Assembly (NCBI RefSeq): GCF_900110945.1
Contig: NZ_FOFL01000003.1
Span: 427,501 to 491,500 of the forward strand
Length of the DNA: 64,000 nt
Direction of reading: 5' to 3'
DNA from: Devosia sp. YR412
Lineage (GTDB): Bacteria > Pseudomonadota > Alphaproteobacteria > Rhizobiales > Devosiaceae
Shown here: positions 38,127-47,741 of the stretch, piece after piece
How positions within the stretch are numbered: position 1 is the first letter of the stretch
Layout of the letters: the number at the start of each line of letters is the position of its first letter
The notes under the pieces: generated by a model
Database searches by the model: none
What the model was told of the DNA's origin: nothing
Seen by the model: the letters and a program-made list of their open reading frames with translations, nothing else
Made by a program: the position numbers and the translations under genes

Positions 38127-38860
38127 AGTTCCTCCAGCATCACCTTTTCGCGCAACGTATCCATCGGCTGCCAGAAGCCGGAGTGTCGGTAAGCCTCAAA
38201 CTGGCCTTTCTGCGCCAGCGCCTGCAGCGGCGCACCTTCCCAGGAAGAGCCGTCACCATCTATTTCGTCGATAACTTTGGGCGAAAGCACGAAATAGCCG
38301 CCATTGATCCAGCCACCGTCACCCTGCGGCTTTTCGATAAAGCCGCGAATGCTGGTGCCGTCCATGTCGAGGGCGCCATAGCGTCCCGGCGGCTGCACGG
38401 CGGTAACGGTGGCCAGCTTGCCATGCGATCGATGGAACGCAACCTGCTCGGTAATATTGATATTGGCCAGCCCGTCACCATAGGTGAAGCAGAAAGCTTT
38501 CTCATCCTTGACGTAGTCGCGTACCCGCCTCAAGCGGCCGCCTGTCATGGTGTTCTCGCCGGTATCGACCAGCGTGACCCGCCATGGCTCCGCATAACGC
38601 TGATGGACCAGCATCTCGTTGTTCTGCATGTCGAAGGTAACGTCGGACATGTGCAGGAAGTAGTTGGCGAAATATTCCTTGATCACGTAGCCCTTGTAGC
38701 CACAGCAGATCACGAAATCATTGATCCCGTGTGATCCGAAGATCTTCATGATGTGCCAGAGTATCGGGCGACCGCCAATCTCCACCATTGGCTTTGGTTT
38801 TACGCTGGTCTCCTCCGAGATCCGCGTCCCCAGCCCGCCTGCCAATATAACCGCTTTCAA
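38087..38860 (-). CDS. rfbF: Glucose-1-phosphate cytidylyltransferase
   Basis: A 257-residue enzyme making CDP-glucose. The TTG at 38860 is chosen because GAGG is five bases upstream, it gives the family N terminus [18 protein letters not shown] and the standard RfbF length. A second TTG at 38890 would add ten residues with no ribosome site. Other motifs are [29 protein letters not shown] and [12 protein letters not shown]. It opens the long coupled block that runs to at least 32592. Confidence 0.94.
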   Translation of the reverse strand: MKAVILAGGLGTRISEETSVKPKPMVEIGGRPILWHIMKIFGSHGINDFVICCGYKGYVIKEYFANYFLHMSDVTFDMQNNEMLVHQRYAEPWRVTLVDTGENTMTGGRLRRVRDYVKDEKAFCFTYGDGLANINITEQVAFHRSHGKLATVTAVQPPGRYGALDMDGTSIRGFIEKPQGDGGWINGGYFVLSPKVIDEIDGDGSSWEGAPLQALAQKGQFEAYRHSGFWQPMDTLREKVMLEELWQSGKAPWKAWA

Positions 38861-38948
38861 AGTTACCTCGATATTGATCCGGCTCGACAATGTCGCGCAG
38901 CGTATTGCTATTAGATGACCCGGTGAGGCAACTCAAGCCAAGCGGCCG

Positions 38949-40736
38949 TCAGGCGATCAGTTCTTCATAACGGCCCACACGTTTTACGCGACCGCCTTCG
39001 ATTTCGACCAGTGCATCGCAGTTTTTGAGCGTCGTCAGACGATGTGCGACCATGATGATGGTCACATGCGAGCCGATTGCCTCGATCGCATCGATCAGGG
39101 CGCTTTCAGTCTGGTTATCCAGGGCGCTGGTCGCTTCGTCGAGAATGATCAGGTCGGCTTGTTTGTAAAGCGCGCGCGCCACGCCGATGCGCTGCCGCTG
39201 GCCGCCCGAAATGCGCAGTCCGCGCTCGCCAACAAAGGTATCATAGCCATTGGGCCAGCTCTCGATCGTCTCGGCGATCTGGGCCGATTTCGCCGCCGCG
39301 CGCAGTCGGTCCATGTCGATCTCGTCGCGCTTTGAACCAAAGGCGATGTTTTCGGCAATCGTGCTGTCGGACAGATAGATCGCCTGCGGCACGTGCGCGA
39401 CGTGACTGCGCCAGGCTCTCTGGTGCTGTTCGGTGATGGTGAGGCCATCGACCTGAATGCTGCCACCGCTGGGTTCGAGCAGGCCCATGATGATGTCGAG
39501 CGTCGTGCTCTTGCCTCCGCCAGTTGGCCCATAAAAGCCATAGCGGCTGCCTTTGGGAATTGTCAGTGTCATATCATGCAGCACTGGCGTACTGGCAGTG
39601 GGGTATTGAAAGCTCACGCCCGACAGTCGGATGTCACGTTCAAACGGCACGGCGGCAATGGATTGCTCTGGCGCATCCGGCTGGTCGAGCAGCTCGATAA
39701 CGCCCCAGAGCGAGGCCTCGCTCCCCCTGATGGTGGCAATGGCAGCATAGCTTTGCTGCAGCATTGGCAGCAGGCGCTGGGCCCCCAACGCCAACACACC
39801 AAGGGTAGGAATTGCGGAGCCCATGCCACCGTCGGCGCGGGTCAGAAAGAATGCAAGGGTGGCAATCAAGATCATGCCAAGCGTTTCCACGATAAAGCGT
39901 GGAGAGCCGGCGATGATGGCATTTCGGCTCATCGCCGCCTTGAAGGGCAGGTCGGCGCTGCGGAAAATCTGAGCATAGGTTTCCTGGGTTCCGTCGATGA
40001 GAACATCTCGAATACCCCCCAGCCCCTCCTGCAGTGCTCGAATTGCTCGCGCGGACTCTCGGGCAATGGTCTCCCCGTTTTGCTGCAAGCTTTGTCGCAC
40101 CGCTATGGTGATCGTGATGTATATCAGGGCGAAGGTGATGCCAGTGATCGCGGCGACTGTGGGATCAGTTACGATCAGCGTGACTAGGATGCTCAGGCCC
40201 ACTACGGTGGACGTCATCAAGGTTAGAATTTGCGCCACCACATTGCCGGCGACGGCCATGGTCTTGTTCATCACACCATCAATGATGGTGCTCGAATTAC
40301 GCTGCAGTTGCACCGAATAGGGCTGAAGTAAGCTTTTTCGGTAGGCCCGCTCGCTCAATTCGGTGGCCAGTCCGAACGAGTAGGAGTTATTGGCAACCAA
40401 CACGATCCAGCGAATTACGCCGGCAGCAAGCGCAGCTCCAATGAAGGCAAGAAGAGCGGCAAAGGCAAGCGAAGACGGATCTAACAGGCCCAGTGCTGAG
40501 GCTACAGGCTGAAGGAGCGCATTGTCCATCGCTTGCTGTGGCGACGCCAGAAGTAGCAATAGCGGAAACAGCATTGCCAAGCTCGTCACCTCAGCTATCG
40601 ACGCCAGCAACGATATGGCAACAAGACCATAGAACTGGCGTCTGCGGCGCTTGGTCATGCGCTGCCAAAGCGCGGCGACAGCGTTCATAGCGCCAGTGCG
40701 TGCCGCCAACTTCCGATCTGGGGCATTTACATTCAT
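38949..40736 (-). CDS. ABC exporter, PglK-like lipid-linked oligosaccharide flippase
   Basis: A 595-residue half-transporter that probably works as a homodimer. Six membrane helices fill residues about 35-330. The ATPase follows with Walker A GPTGGGKST, signature ISGGQRQR, Walker B LIILDEATSALD and the H-loop VAHRLT. Similarity in layout to PglK/WlaB, plus the absence of a Wzx gene, suggests it flips the undecaprenyl-linked repeat unit to the periplasm. It could instead export another lipid. Confidence 0.85.
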   Translation of the reverse strand: MNVNAPDRKLAARTGAMNAVAALWQRMTKRRRRQFYGLVAISLLASIAEVTSLAMLFPLLLLLASPQQAMDNALLQPVASALGLLDPSSLAFAALLAFIGAALAAGVIRWIVLVANNSYSFGLATELSERAYRKSLLQPYSVQLQRNSSTIIDGVMNKTMAVAGNVVAQILTLMTSTVVGLSILVTLIVTDPTVAAITGITFALIYITITIAVRQSLQQNGETIARESARAIRALQEGLGGIRDVLIDGTQETYAQIFRSADLPFKAAMSRNAIIAGSPRFIVETLGMILIATLAFFLTRADGGMGSAIPTLGVLALGAQRLLPMLQQSYAAIATIRGSEASLWGVIELLDQPDAPEQSIAAVPFERDIRLSGVSFQYPTASTPVLHDMTLTIPKGSRYGFYGPTGGGKSTTLDIIMGLLEPSGGSIQVDGLTITEQHQRAWRSHVAHVPQAIYLSDSTIAENIAFGSKRDEIDMDRLRAAAKSAQIAETIESWPNGYDTFVGERGLRISGGQRQRIGVARALYKQADLIILDEATSALDNQTESALIDAIEAIGSHVTIIMVAHRLTTLKNCDALVEIEGGRVKRVGRYEELIA

Positions 40737-40838
40737 GCAAAATGTCTCAACTGCGGACCGAGGGTTTCGCCATGGTGGCTTCCTCTCCCCTGACCGGGTC
40801 TAACCTTCGAGGGCCGATAGCGTCCAGAAGAAACCGGT

Positions 40839-42719
40839 TCAAGCGCTGATCTTGGTTTCTTCGACCGCAATCACCTTGAACAGGCAATCACGGGCCTTCG
40901 CTTCGTCCTGTGCCTCAACCCACGCCATCAGTTCGGCATAGGGGCGTGTGATTGAGATGGTGTTTTCCTTTGGCGATCGACGAATCTTGGGGTGATCGGT
41001 CGTTTCCACCGAGGCGTCATCGTAGAACAGTTCCTCAAACATCTTCTCGCCAGGCCGCTTACCCGTCACAACGATGTCGATATCGCCGTCTGGATGGTCG
41101 GCACTACGCACGGTCAAGCCGGCGAGCTGGATCATGTTCTCCGCTAGGTCACGGATCAGTACCGGACTGCCCATATCGAGCAGGAAAATGTCCCCGCCGT
41201 GAGACAGGGCGCCGGCCTGCACGATCAGTTCCGAGGCTTCGTGGATCGACATGAAGTATCGGGTCATTGTCGGGTCCGTCAGCGTCACCGGCCCGCCCTT
41301 GGCGATCTGCTCCTTGAACAAAGGCACGACCGATCCGTTGGATCCCAGAACATTGCCGAAGCGCACCGCGGTAAGGCGCTGACCGGTTCCGGCGGATGCA
41401 GCCTCCAGCGCTTTCTGCGCCACGATCAGTTCGGCCCAGCGTTTGGTCGCGCCCATCACATTGGTCGGACGAACGGCCTTGTCGGACGAAATCAACACAA
41501 ACGTCGAGACGCCATGAGCATAGGCAGCATCGACGACGATTCGCGTTCCCATAACGTTATTTCGAATACCTTCCAGGGCATTCGCCTCGATCAGTGGCAC
41601 GTGCTTGTGCGCAGCAGCATGGAACACCACGTCGGGGGCGTGCTGTCCCATGCAAATATCGACGCGCTGGCGATCGACTATCGAACCCAGCACCGGAATG
41701 ACGTTTGTGGCGTCTTTTCCACTCAGCTCGCGTTCAATCTTGTAGAGCGCAAATTCGTTTGCCTCGAACAAAATCAAGCTTTTCGGCGCAAGCTTGACGA
41801 TCAACCGGCAGAGCTCCGAGCCAATTGAGCCGCCCGCACCCGTAACCATGATGGCCTTGCCTTCGATCATCGATCGCAGCAATTCCGGAACAGGCGGCAC
41901 CGATGACCGCCCGAGCAGTTCGTCGATGTCGATTTCGCGTATCTGGCTCACTAGATAGCGACCATCCACCAGATCGGTAACGGGCGGCACGGTTCTGATC
42001 TTCACGCCATGTCCGCCGATTGCAGTGACGATTTCCCGCCGCCGGGCTGCGGTCAGGGTGGGGATCGATAGGATAACTTCCTCGACGCCATACTGTTCTG
42101 CCAGCATGGGCACGGCCGAAGGCGGGAAGACGCGGATGCTCGCGACGTCGCGGCCATGCAGTGTGCGACTGTCGTCTAGAAAGGCAACGATGCGGTGGGT
42201 CCCCTGCCGGCGCAGGGCATTGGCAAGCTGCGCGCCCGCTTCGCCTGCTCCATAGATGGCAATGGGCTTGTTCTGCTGTCGGTTGCCGCTATTGGGCCAC
42301 AACAACTTCTTGGCGATAAAACGACTTCCGCCGATCGCGATCGTGGCGAGGGCCCAGTACAGGATGGGAACAGATCTCGGGACGACAAATTTCAGCGAAA
42401 TCTGCGAGAGGAAGATCACCAGGACCCAACACAAAGTCGCCAGGGTTGTAGCCTGAATCGTCGTCCAGAGTGCCCGCTCCGGCAGATAGCGAATGACGGC
42501 GCGATAGAGCCCCAGCCGAACAAAAATAGGAATGGCGACAAGCGGCGCAGACAGGATCAGCAAGAAGTCGAAAAGGTTTGTCGGCGGCGTCCATTGTCCA
42601 TAACGCAATGCAAAACTGGCCCAAAGCGTTGCCGCAAGCGCGCAGGCGTCGAAGGATAGTATTACGACACGCTTCCAGAATCGCGGGAGCCCCGTGATCG
42701 CCGATATTATTCTCAACAT
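40839..42719 (-). CDS. CapD/FlaA1/WbpM-type membrane-anchored nucleotide-sugar 4,6-dehydratase
   Basis: A 626-residue protein. Four N-terminal membrane helices lie in about 15-135, then a CoA-binding-like Rossmann domain (IAIYGAGEAGAQLANALRRQG) and finally the catalytic SDR from about 285 (VTGAGGSIGSELCRLIVKL). HAAAHKHVPLIE, SSDKAVRPTNVMGATKR and RFGNVLGSNGSVVPLF are family hallmarks. Enzymes of this type convert UDP-GlcNAc to 4-keto-6-deoxy forms, for example on the way to QuiNAc or FucNAc. It may supply the first sugar for the WecA-like transferase encoded divergently. Confidence 0.92.
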   Translation of the reverse strand: MLRIISAITGLPRFWKRVVILSFDACALAATLWASFALRYGQWTPPTNLFDFLLILSAPLVAIPIFVRLGLYRAVIRYLPERALWTTIQATTLATLCWVLVIFLSQISLKFVVPRSVPILYWALATIAIGGSRFIAKKLLWPNSGNRQQNKPIAIYGAGEAGAQLANALRRQGTHRIVAFLDDSRTLHGRDVASIRVFPPSAVPMLAEQYGVEEVILSIPTLTAARRREIVTAIGGHGVKIRTVPPVTDLVDGRYLVSQIREIDIDELLGRSSVPPVPELLRSMIEGKAIMVTGAGGSIGSELCRLIVKLAPKSLILFEANEFALYKIERELSGKDATNVIPVLGSIVDRQRVDICMGQHAPDVVFHAAAHKHVPLIEANALEGIRNNVMGTRIVVDAAYAHGVSTFVLISSDKAVRPTNVMGATKRWAELIVAQKALEAASAGTGQRLTAVRFGNVLGSNGSVVPLFKEQIAKGGPVTLTDPTMTRYFMSIHEASELIVQAGALSHGGDIFLLDMGSPVLIRDLAENMIQLAGLTVRSADHPDGDIDIVVTGKRPGEKMFEELFYDDASVETTDHPKIRRSPKENTISITRPYAELMAWVEAQDEAKARDCLFKVIAVEETKISA

Positions 42720-42951
42720 ACCGGAGAATACTCTGATGATTGCTGCTGTCGCCTGACGGCGACGCCGTTCAAAAAAGCTAAAATGGTCGTCTCTTTGGTT
42801 GGGTTTGAGACGCCCAGGGGTTGGTAGACAGACTTACGCTGCACAGCGCAACTTGAAAACACTGGATTGACCGGAAGCCTGTGGAGCGTGGCGTCATGCT
42901 TGACGCCTGTGGCGCGGCGGTGACACAAGCGGCTCACAGTTGGAGAGGGGC

Positions 42952-43953
42952 ATGAGCATGATCGTTGCTTTGATGGTTGCCTTTGCCTTCATGATCAGTT
43001 TGACCGGGACACATCTGCTCATTCGCCTCGCTCCGCGACTGCGCCTGGTTCAGGTTCCAAATGGACGTTCCTCCCACATCAAACCAACGCCCTCCGGTGG
43101 CGGGCTGGCAATTGCCATAGCGGTCGTTGCCTGTGGCATAATTCTTATGGTTCTAATGCCGCTGTACTGGCTCTGGTTGCTGTTAGGCGCCGCCATCGCA
43201 GCACTTGGCTTTTCCGACGATGCCTTCGACCTCAGCGCCGCGTTGCGCTTCATCGTGCAGATCGCGATCATCGCTATCGCTATTTGGGTATCGGACGTGC
43301 CGGGGGTGCCGCTGCCGCTTGGCTTTCAACTGGCCGGACCGGCGCTCGGCGTGGTCCTGGTGGTGGCCGGCGTCTGGTGGATCAATCTTTTCAACTTTAT
43401 GGATGGGATCGATGGCCTGGCCGGCAGTCAGGCCCTGCTGATCCTTGCCGGCGCCATGGGGCTGTGGCTCTGGTCTGACAGCCGGGCGTTGTCCGAACCA
43501 ATGTGGATCCTTGCGGCCGTTACCCTCGCGGCCACTGCGGGCTTTCTCTTGCTCAACTGGCCACCGGCGCGCATTTTCATGGGCGACGCCGGGTCTAATT
43601 TTCTGTCGTTCATCATGCTTGCCGTGATGCTGACCATGATCGAGAGCGGCGTGATCAGCTATGCCGGCGCGTTGGCACTGGCATCAGTCTTCATCAGCGA
43701 CGCTACCGTTACGGTCGTGCGGCGCATCCTGCAGGGAGAACGGCCGTGGTCGGCTCATCGCAGCCATGCCTATCAAAAGCTGTCTCGTCGTCTCGGCCAC
43801 AGATCGGTGACTATCGCTTACGCTGTGACTACCTTACTCTGGGCTATGCCATTGGCGTTTTCCGCCATCCAGTGGCCAAATCTGGAATGGCTGTTTGTTG
43901 CAGTAGCCTTTCTGCCGCTGCTGATCTTTGTAACAGCCGTCGGTGTGGACTAA
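42952..43953 (+). CDS. WecA/WbpL-type undecaprenyl-phosphate sugar-1-phosphate transferase
   Basis: A 333-residue enzyme of the GT4 MraY/WecA superfamily with about ten membrane helices. The ATG at 42952 has GGAGAGGGG upstream; the TTG at 42940 would overlap this site. Conserved cytoplasmic motifs are GFSDDAFDL (Mg-binding Asp pair), NLFNFMDGIDGLAG, FMGDAGSNFLSF and SAHRSHAYQ. It should start glycan assembly by moving a HexNAc-1-phosphate to undecaprenyl phosphate. It faces away from the CapD-type gene. Confidence 0.9.
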   Translation: MSMIVALMVAFAFMISLTGTHLLIRLAPRLRLVQVPNGRSSHIKPTPSGGGLAIAIAVVACGIILMVLMPLYWLWLLLGAAIAALGFSDDAFDLSAALRFIVQIAIIAIAIWVSDVPGVPLPLGFQLAGPALGVVLVVAGVWWINLFNFMDGIDGLAGSQALLILAGAMGLWLWSDSRALSEPMWILAAVTLAATAGFLLLNWPPARIFMGDAGSNFLSFIMLAVMLTMIESGVISYAGALALASVFISDATVTVVRRILQGERPWSAHRSHAYQKLSRRLGHRSVTIAYAVTTLLWAMPLAFSAIQWPNLEWLFVAVAFLPLLIFVTAVGVD

Positions 43954-44106
43954 ACTTATATCCATAGCGGCCGCTGCCCGACATGATTTGGTTCGACATA
44001 ACTCGATCAATAGTGCCAATGTATTAGATAATTAATTCAATATAGTCTGTTGTCGAGGGCGTTGCAGGACTAAGACATACACGATGTATCGAAGTGAGGC
44101 GTCAAT

Positions 44107-45198
44107 TTGAGTAGTGAATCAAATAATTCGCGACCGCGTGACGTCTTTTTGGACTGTGCGAAGGGTCTTGCGATCCTGCTCGTAATCATGGGGCACAATA
44201 TTCAGGCTGGGGTGACTGACTTTGATGCTAATTTGGCATTTAGGTTGATATACTCTTTCCACATGCCATTTTTCTTCTTTATTTCTGGAATGGTGACCGC
44301 GCCTTGGTTTATCAAATTTACGCTTTCAGGATCGACCTTGGACTTCCAGAGAGGCGTACTTCAGGATGTTTTTGCAAAAGCACGGCGATTGGTGCTGCCC
44401 TACTTTGTGTGGGCTTTGGTTGCCTACATTTTCTTGGGCTATAGTCGAGATGGTACGTTTGTAGATCGCTTAACCGTCCTGGTAAAGCGCCCTGACGAGG
44501 GACTTTGGTTTCTAATCGCACTGTTTGAGATCACGATCTTTCTCTATCTGGTCGGCTTGCTCGTGCGCTTTAGTACGACGGTTGCACATCGCTGCGGATT
44601 TGCTGGCGGGGGCACGCAGTTGGCGATGATGATTGGCTGTGGGATATTAGGTTATCTTGCATTGAAAATGGTACCACTCGAAGCTGCGGGACTAGCGAAG
44701 GTCCATTTTCCAAATTTCTACGCTGGGCTGATCTTCGCCCACCTTACCAAGGGCAGAATGCCAGCGTCTGTTCCGCTTGTTGCGGCGCTAATTTTTATGG
44801 CCTTGGCGCCGGCGTGGCATAGACTCGGACCCCCTGACTTTTTAATTGGCGTCCCACTGTCGGCGCACTTCACCAGGGCGTTTGGCATCATAGTCGCATT
44901 GAGCGGAAGTCTTGCCATGCTAGGTATTGCGCGCTTCGCGACAAATAATCTGCCTCGTCTCCCGCTGTCAGCACTTACGCTAATAGGCCGGCATTCCCTT
45001 GATATATACGCCCTCCATTTTTACTTCTTGGTGGTTTGGCCGCCTGTGCTGGGGCCGCTGGTTTCGTCGTTGCTAGTGTCGACTGCGCTTCGAGTGAGCC
45101 GTTGGACCGCGTTGATTTTCTTTGGTGAAAAGCTTTCGGCCAAAACATGGATCGAGAGGTCTCAACCCGGTCGCGCGCCAAGGGCTACAGCTCTCTAG
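44107..45198 (+). CDS. Acyltransferase family 3 membrane protein (fucose 4-O-acetylase-like)
   Basis: A 363-residue integral membrane protein with about ten helices. The TTG start has GAGG six bases upstream. RDVFLDCAKGLAILLVIMGH with the His at the helix end, and SFHMPFFFFISGM, are the hallmarks of OafA/WcaF-like O-acyltransferases, which add acetyl groups to extracellular glycans. The gene is richer in A and T than neighbours, suggesting separate acquisition. Confidence 0.85.
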   Translation: MSSESNNSRPRDVFLDCAKGLAILLVIMGHNIQAGVTDFDANLAFRLIYSFHMPFFFFISGMVTAPWFIKFTLSGSTLDFQRGVLQDVFAKARRLVLPYFVWALVAYIFLGYSRDGTFVDRLTVLVKRPDEGLWFLIALFEITIFLYLVGLLVRFSTTVAHRCGFAGGGTQLAMMIGCGILGYLALKMVPLEAAGLAKVHFPNFYAGLIFAHLTKGRMPASVPLVAALIFMALAPAWHRLGPPDFLIGVPLSAHFTRAFGIIVALSGSLAMLGIARFATNNLPRLPLSALTLIGRHSLDIYALHFYFLVVWPPVLGPLVSSLLVSTALRVSRWTALIFFGEKLSAKTWIERSQPGRAPRATAL

Positions 45199-45518
45199 CT
45201 GGCATTCAGATCGACTAACCAGTGGCCGCCGACTGCGGGCGTTTGGCAATTCATTCGCGTATCGCAGCTGCCGAGCCGGCTCAGCACGCCAACACACTGC
45301 CAACCCGTCGCCTTGCAACTTTCGCTTCTGTCCGGCCCGGTCTGTAGTGTCGCTGAGGTCTGGTGAGGCAACCGCCGCCAGCAAGAGACGTAAATTTTTG
45401 TAGCTCAGCGGATCGGTCCTGAGTTCGATGGAACGTTCGATCTTGGGTGTCGGGTTTTCCTTTGACCGGTTTAACTGTAACAAGAGCGCTCGTTCAGTAT
45501 GATTTTCTCAGGATGATG
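45199..45518. other. Intergenic region before gmd
   Basis: About 320 bases with no convincing gene. The sequence just before gmd carries CAGGA and an ATGATGATG start cluster. A TATGAT (45498) lies too close to the start codon to be a usual -10 unless the message is nearly leaderless. I see no clear repeat. Confidence 0.5.
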
Positions 45519-46640
45519 ATGACAAAAAAGGCGCTGATTACAGGGATCACCGGACAGGATGGTTCGTACCTGACCGAGCTTCTGCTGGAAAAGGGCTATG
45601 AAGTGCACGGCATCAAGCGCCGGGCTTCGCTGTTCAATACCCAGCGTATCGACCACCTGTATCAGGACCAGCATGTCGGCAATGCGCAGATGAAGCTGCA
45701 TTACGGCGATCTGTCAGATACCTCGAATCTGACCCGCCTGATCCGCGATATCGAGCCGGACGAGGTCTACAACCTCGGCGCCCAGTCGCATGTGGCTGTG
45801 TCCTTCGAGGCCCCTGAATACACCGCTGACGTTGACGGCACCGGTGCTCTACGACTACTCGAAGCCATCCGTTTCCTTGGTCTTGAGAAGAAAACGCGCT
45901 TCTATCAGGCATCCACCTCCGAGCTTTACGGCCTGGTGCAAGAAACGCCCCAGAAGGAAACCACGCCTTTCCATCCCCGGTCGCCCTATGCCGTCGCAAA
46001 ACTTTATGCCTATTGGATCACGGTGAACTATCGCGAAGCCTATGGGATGTATGCCTGTAACGGTATCCTGTTCAACCATGAGAGCCCGCGCCGCGGCGAA
46101 ACCTTCGTGACGCGCAAGATCACCCGCGGGCTGTCCAACATCGCCCTGGGTCTCGAATCCTGCCTTTACATGGGCAATATCGACTCCCTGCGCGACTGGG
46201 GCCACGCAAAGGACTATGTCCGTATGCAGTGGATGATGCTGCAGCAGGAGGTCGCCGACGATTTCGTCATCGCGACTGGTGTGCAGTATTCCGTGCGCGA
46301 GTTCATCTCCTGGTCGGCCGCAGAGCTTGGCGTCACCATTGAGTTTTCGGGTTCGGGCGTGGATGAGGTTGGCACGGTCGCGAGGATTGAGGGCGATCTC
46401 GCGCCCAACATCAAGGTCGGCGATATCATCGTCCGCATCGACCCGAAATACTTCCGTCCTGCCGAAGTGGAAACCCTGCTCGGCGATCCGAGCAAGGCCA
46501 AGCAAAAGCTCGGCTGGGTGCCCGAAATCACCGCGCAGGAAATGTGCAAGGAAATGGTCGCCGCCGACCACAAGGCGGCCCGCCGCTTTGCCCTGCTCAA
46601 GTCGCATGGCTTAGACCTTCCCGTCAGCTTCGAAGGCTGA
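45519..46640 (+). CDS. gmd: GDP-mannose 4,6-dehydratase
   Basis: A 373-residue SDR that makes GDP-4-keto-6-deoxymannose, the first step to GDP-L-fucose. The N terminus is [46 protein letters not shown] (YxxxK) and [16 protein letters not shown] are family signatures. Three consecutive ATG codons lie at 45513, 45516 and 45519; the third is chosen for its distance from CAGGA, and the others differ only by Met residues. It is followed by fcl after 51 bases. Confidence 0.96.
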   Translation: MTKKALITGITGQDGSYLTELLLEKGYEVHGIKRRASLFNTQRIDHLYQDQHVGNAQMKLHYGDLSDTSNLTRLIRDIEPDEVYNLGAQSHVAVSFEAPEYTADVDGTGALRLLEAIRFLGLEKKTRFYQASTSELYGLVQETPQKETTPFHPRSPYAVAKLYAYWITVNYREAYGMYACNGILFNHESPRRGETFVTRKITRGLSNIALGLESCLYMGNIDSLRDWGHAKDYVRMQWMMLQQEVADDFVIATGVQYSVREFISWSAAELGVTIEFSGSGVDEVGTVARIEGDLAPNIKVGDIIVRIDPKYFRPAEVETLLGDPSKAKQKLGWVPEITAQEMCKEMVAADHKAARRFALLKSHGLDLPVSFEG

Positions 46641-46691
46641 CGGGTAGCTCGCCACAAGCCCTATCCGGTTCCGCGAGTTCGAGACGACAGC

Positions 46692-47627
46692 ATGACTTAT
46701 GACCTGAATGGAAAGCGCGTCTGGGTTGCCGGCCATCGTGGCATGGTCGGCGGCGCCGTGGTGCGGCGCCTGGCTGGCGAGGGCTGTGAAGTCATCACCG
46801 CTGGCCGTGATGTCGTGGACCTGATGCGCCAGGCGGAGGTGGAAGCCTTTCTCGGCGATGCCAAGCCGGACGCGATCGTCATGGCGGCGGCCAAGGTCGG
46901 CGGTATCCTGGCCAATGACACGCGCCCAGCGGAATTCCTCTACGACAACCTGATGATCGAGGCGAACATCGTCGGGGCGGCTCATGCCAATGACGTCGAG
47001 AAATTCCTCTTTCTCGGCTCGTCCTGCATCTACCCTAAGTATGCCGACCAGCCGATTACTGAGGACAGCCTCCTCACCGGATCCCTCGAACCGACGAACG
47101 AGTGGTACGCCATCGCCAAGATCGCCGGCATCAAGCTGGCCCAAGCCTACCGCAAGCAGTATGGCCGCGACTACATCAGCGCCATGCCGACCAATCTCTA
47201 TGGCCCAGGCGACAACTTCGACCTGACCTCAAGCCATGTCATGCCAGCGATCATTCGCAAGGCGCATGAGGCCAAGGTGAGTGGCGCTTCATCGATCACG
47301 GTCTGGGGCACCGGCACACCGCGCCGCGAGTTCCTGCATGCCGATGACTGCGCCGATGCGCTAGTGTTCCTGCTCAAGAATTACTCCGGCCACGAGCATG
47401 TCAATGTCGGTTCCGGCGAAGATGTAACCATTCTCGAACTGACCCAGATCGTCTGCGACGTCGTCGGCTTTACCGGCGAGATCGTGCACGATCTGTCCAA
47501 GCCGGACGGCACACCACGCAAGTTGATGAGCGCAGATAAGCTGCGCGGCATGGGTTGGAAGCCGAGGGTCGCCCTTGAAGAGGGCATCACCGAAACGTAT
47601 CAGTGGTTCCTTGAACATCACCGATAG
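46692..47627 (+). CDS. fcl: GDP-L-fucose synthase
   Basis: A 311-residue bifunctional 3,5-epimerase and 4-reductase that converts GDP-4-keto-6-deoxymannose to GDP-L-fucose with NADPH. GHRGMVGGAVVRRL, GSSCIYPKYADQPI and YAIAKIAGIKL (YxxxK) are diagnostic. With Gmd it would feed the GT11 fucosyltransferase at 21301. It is the last gene on the right edge of the polysaccharide island. Confidence 0.96.
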   Translation: MTYDLNGKRVWVAGHRGMVGGAVVRRLAGEGCEVITAGRDVVDLMRQAEVEAFLGDAKPDAIVMAAAKVGGILANDTRPAEFLYDNLMIEANIVGAAHANDVEKFLFLGSSCIYPKYADQPITEDSLLTGSLEPTNEWYAIAKIAGIKLAQAYRKQYGRDYISAMPTNLYGPGDNFDLTSSHVMPAIIRKAHEAKVSGASSITVWGTGTPRREFLHADDCADALVFLLKNYSGHEHVNVGSGEDVTILELTQIVCDVVGFTGEIVHDLSKPDGTPRKLMSADKLRGMGWKPRVALEEGITETYQWFLEHHR

Positions 47628-47741
47628 CCACTGCGGGCAAGCCATACCAAGGCTGCGACTGGGTTTCTAGGCAAGTCGATATCGGAGCCTGGCGACTTTA
47701 TTCGCCCAAACGCTCAATAACGCCAGTTCCCACCCTCCCTC

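Noticed and set aside
45498-45503. TATGAT as -10 box of gmd
   Set aside because: It is only about ten bases before the start codon cluster and no -35 is at a suitable distance.
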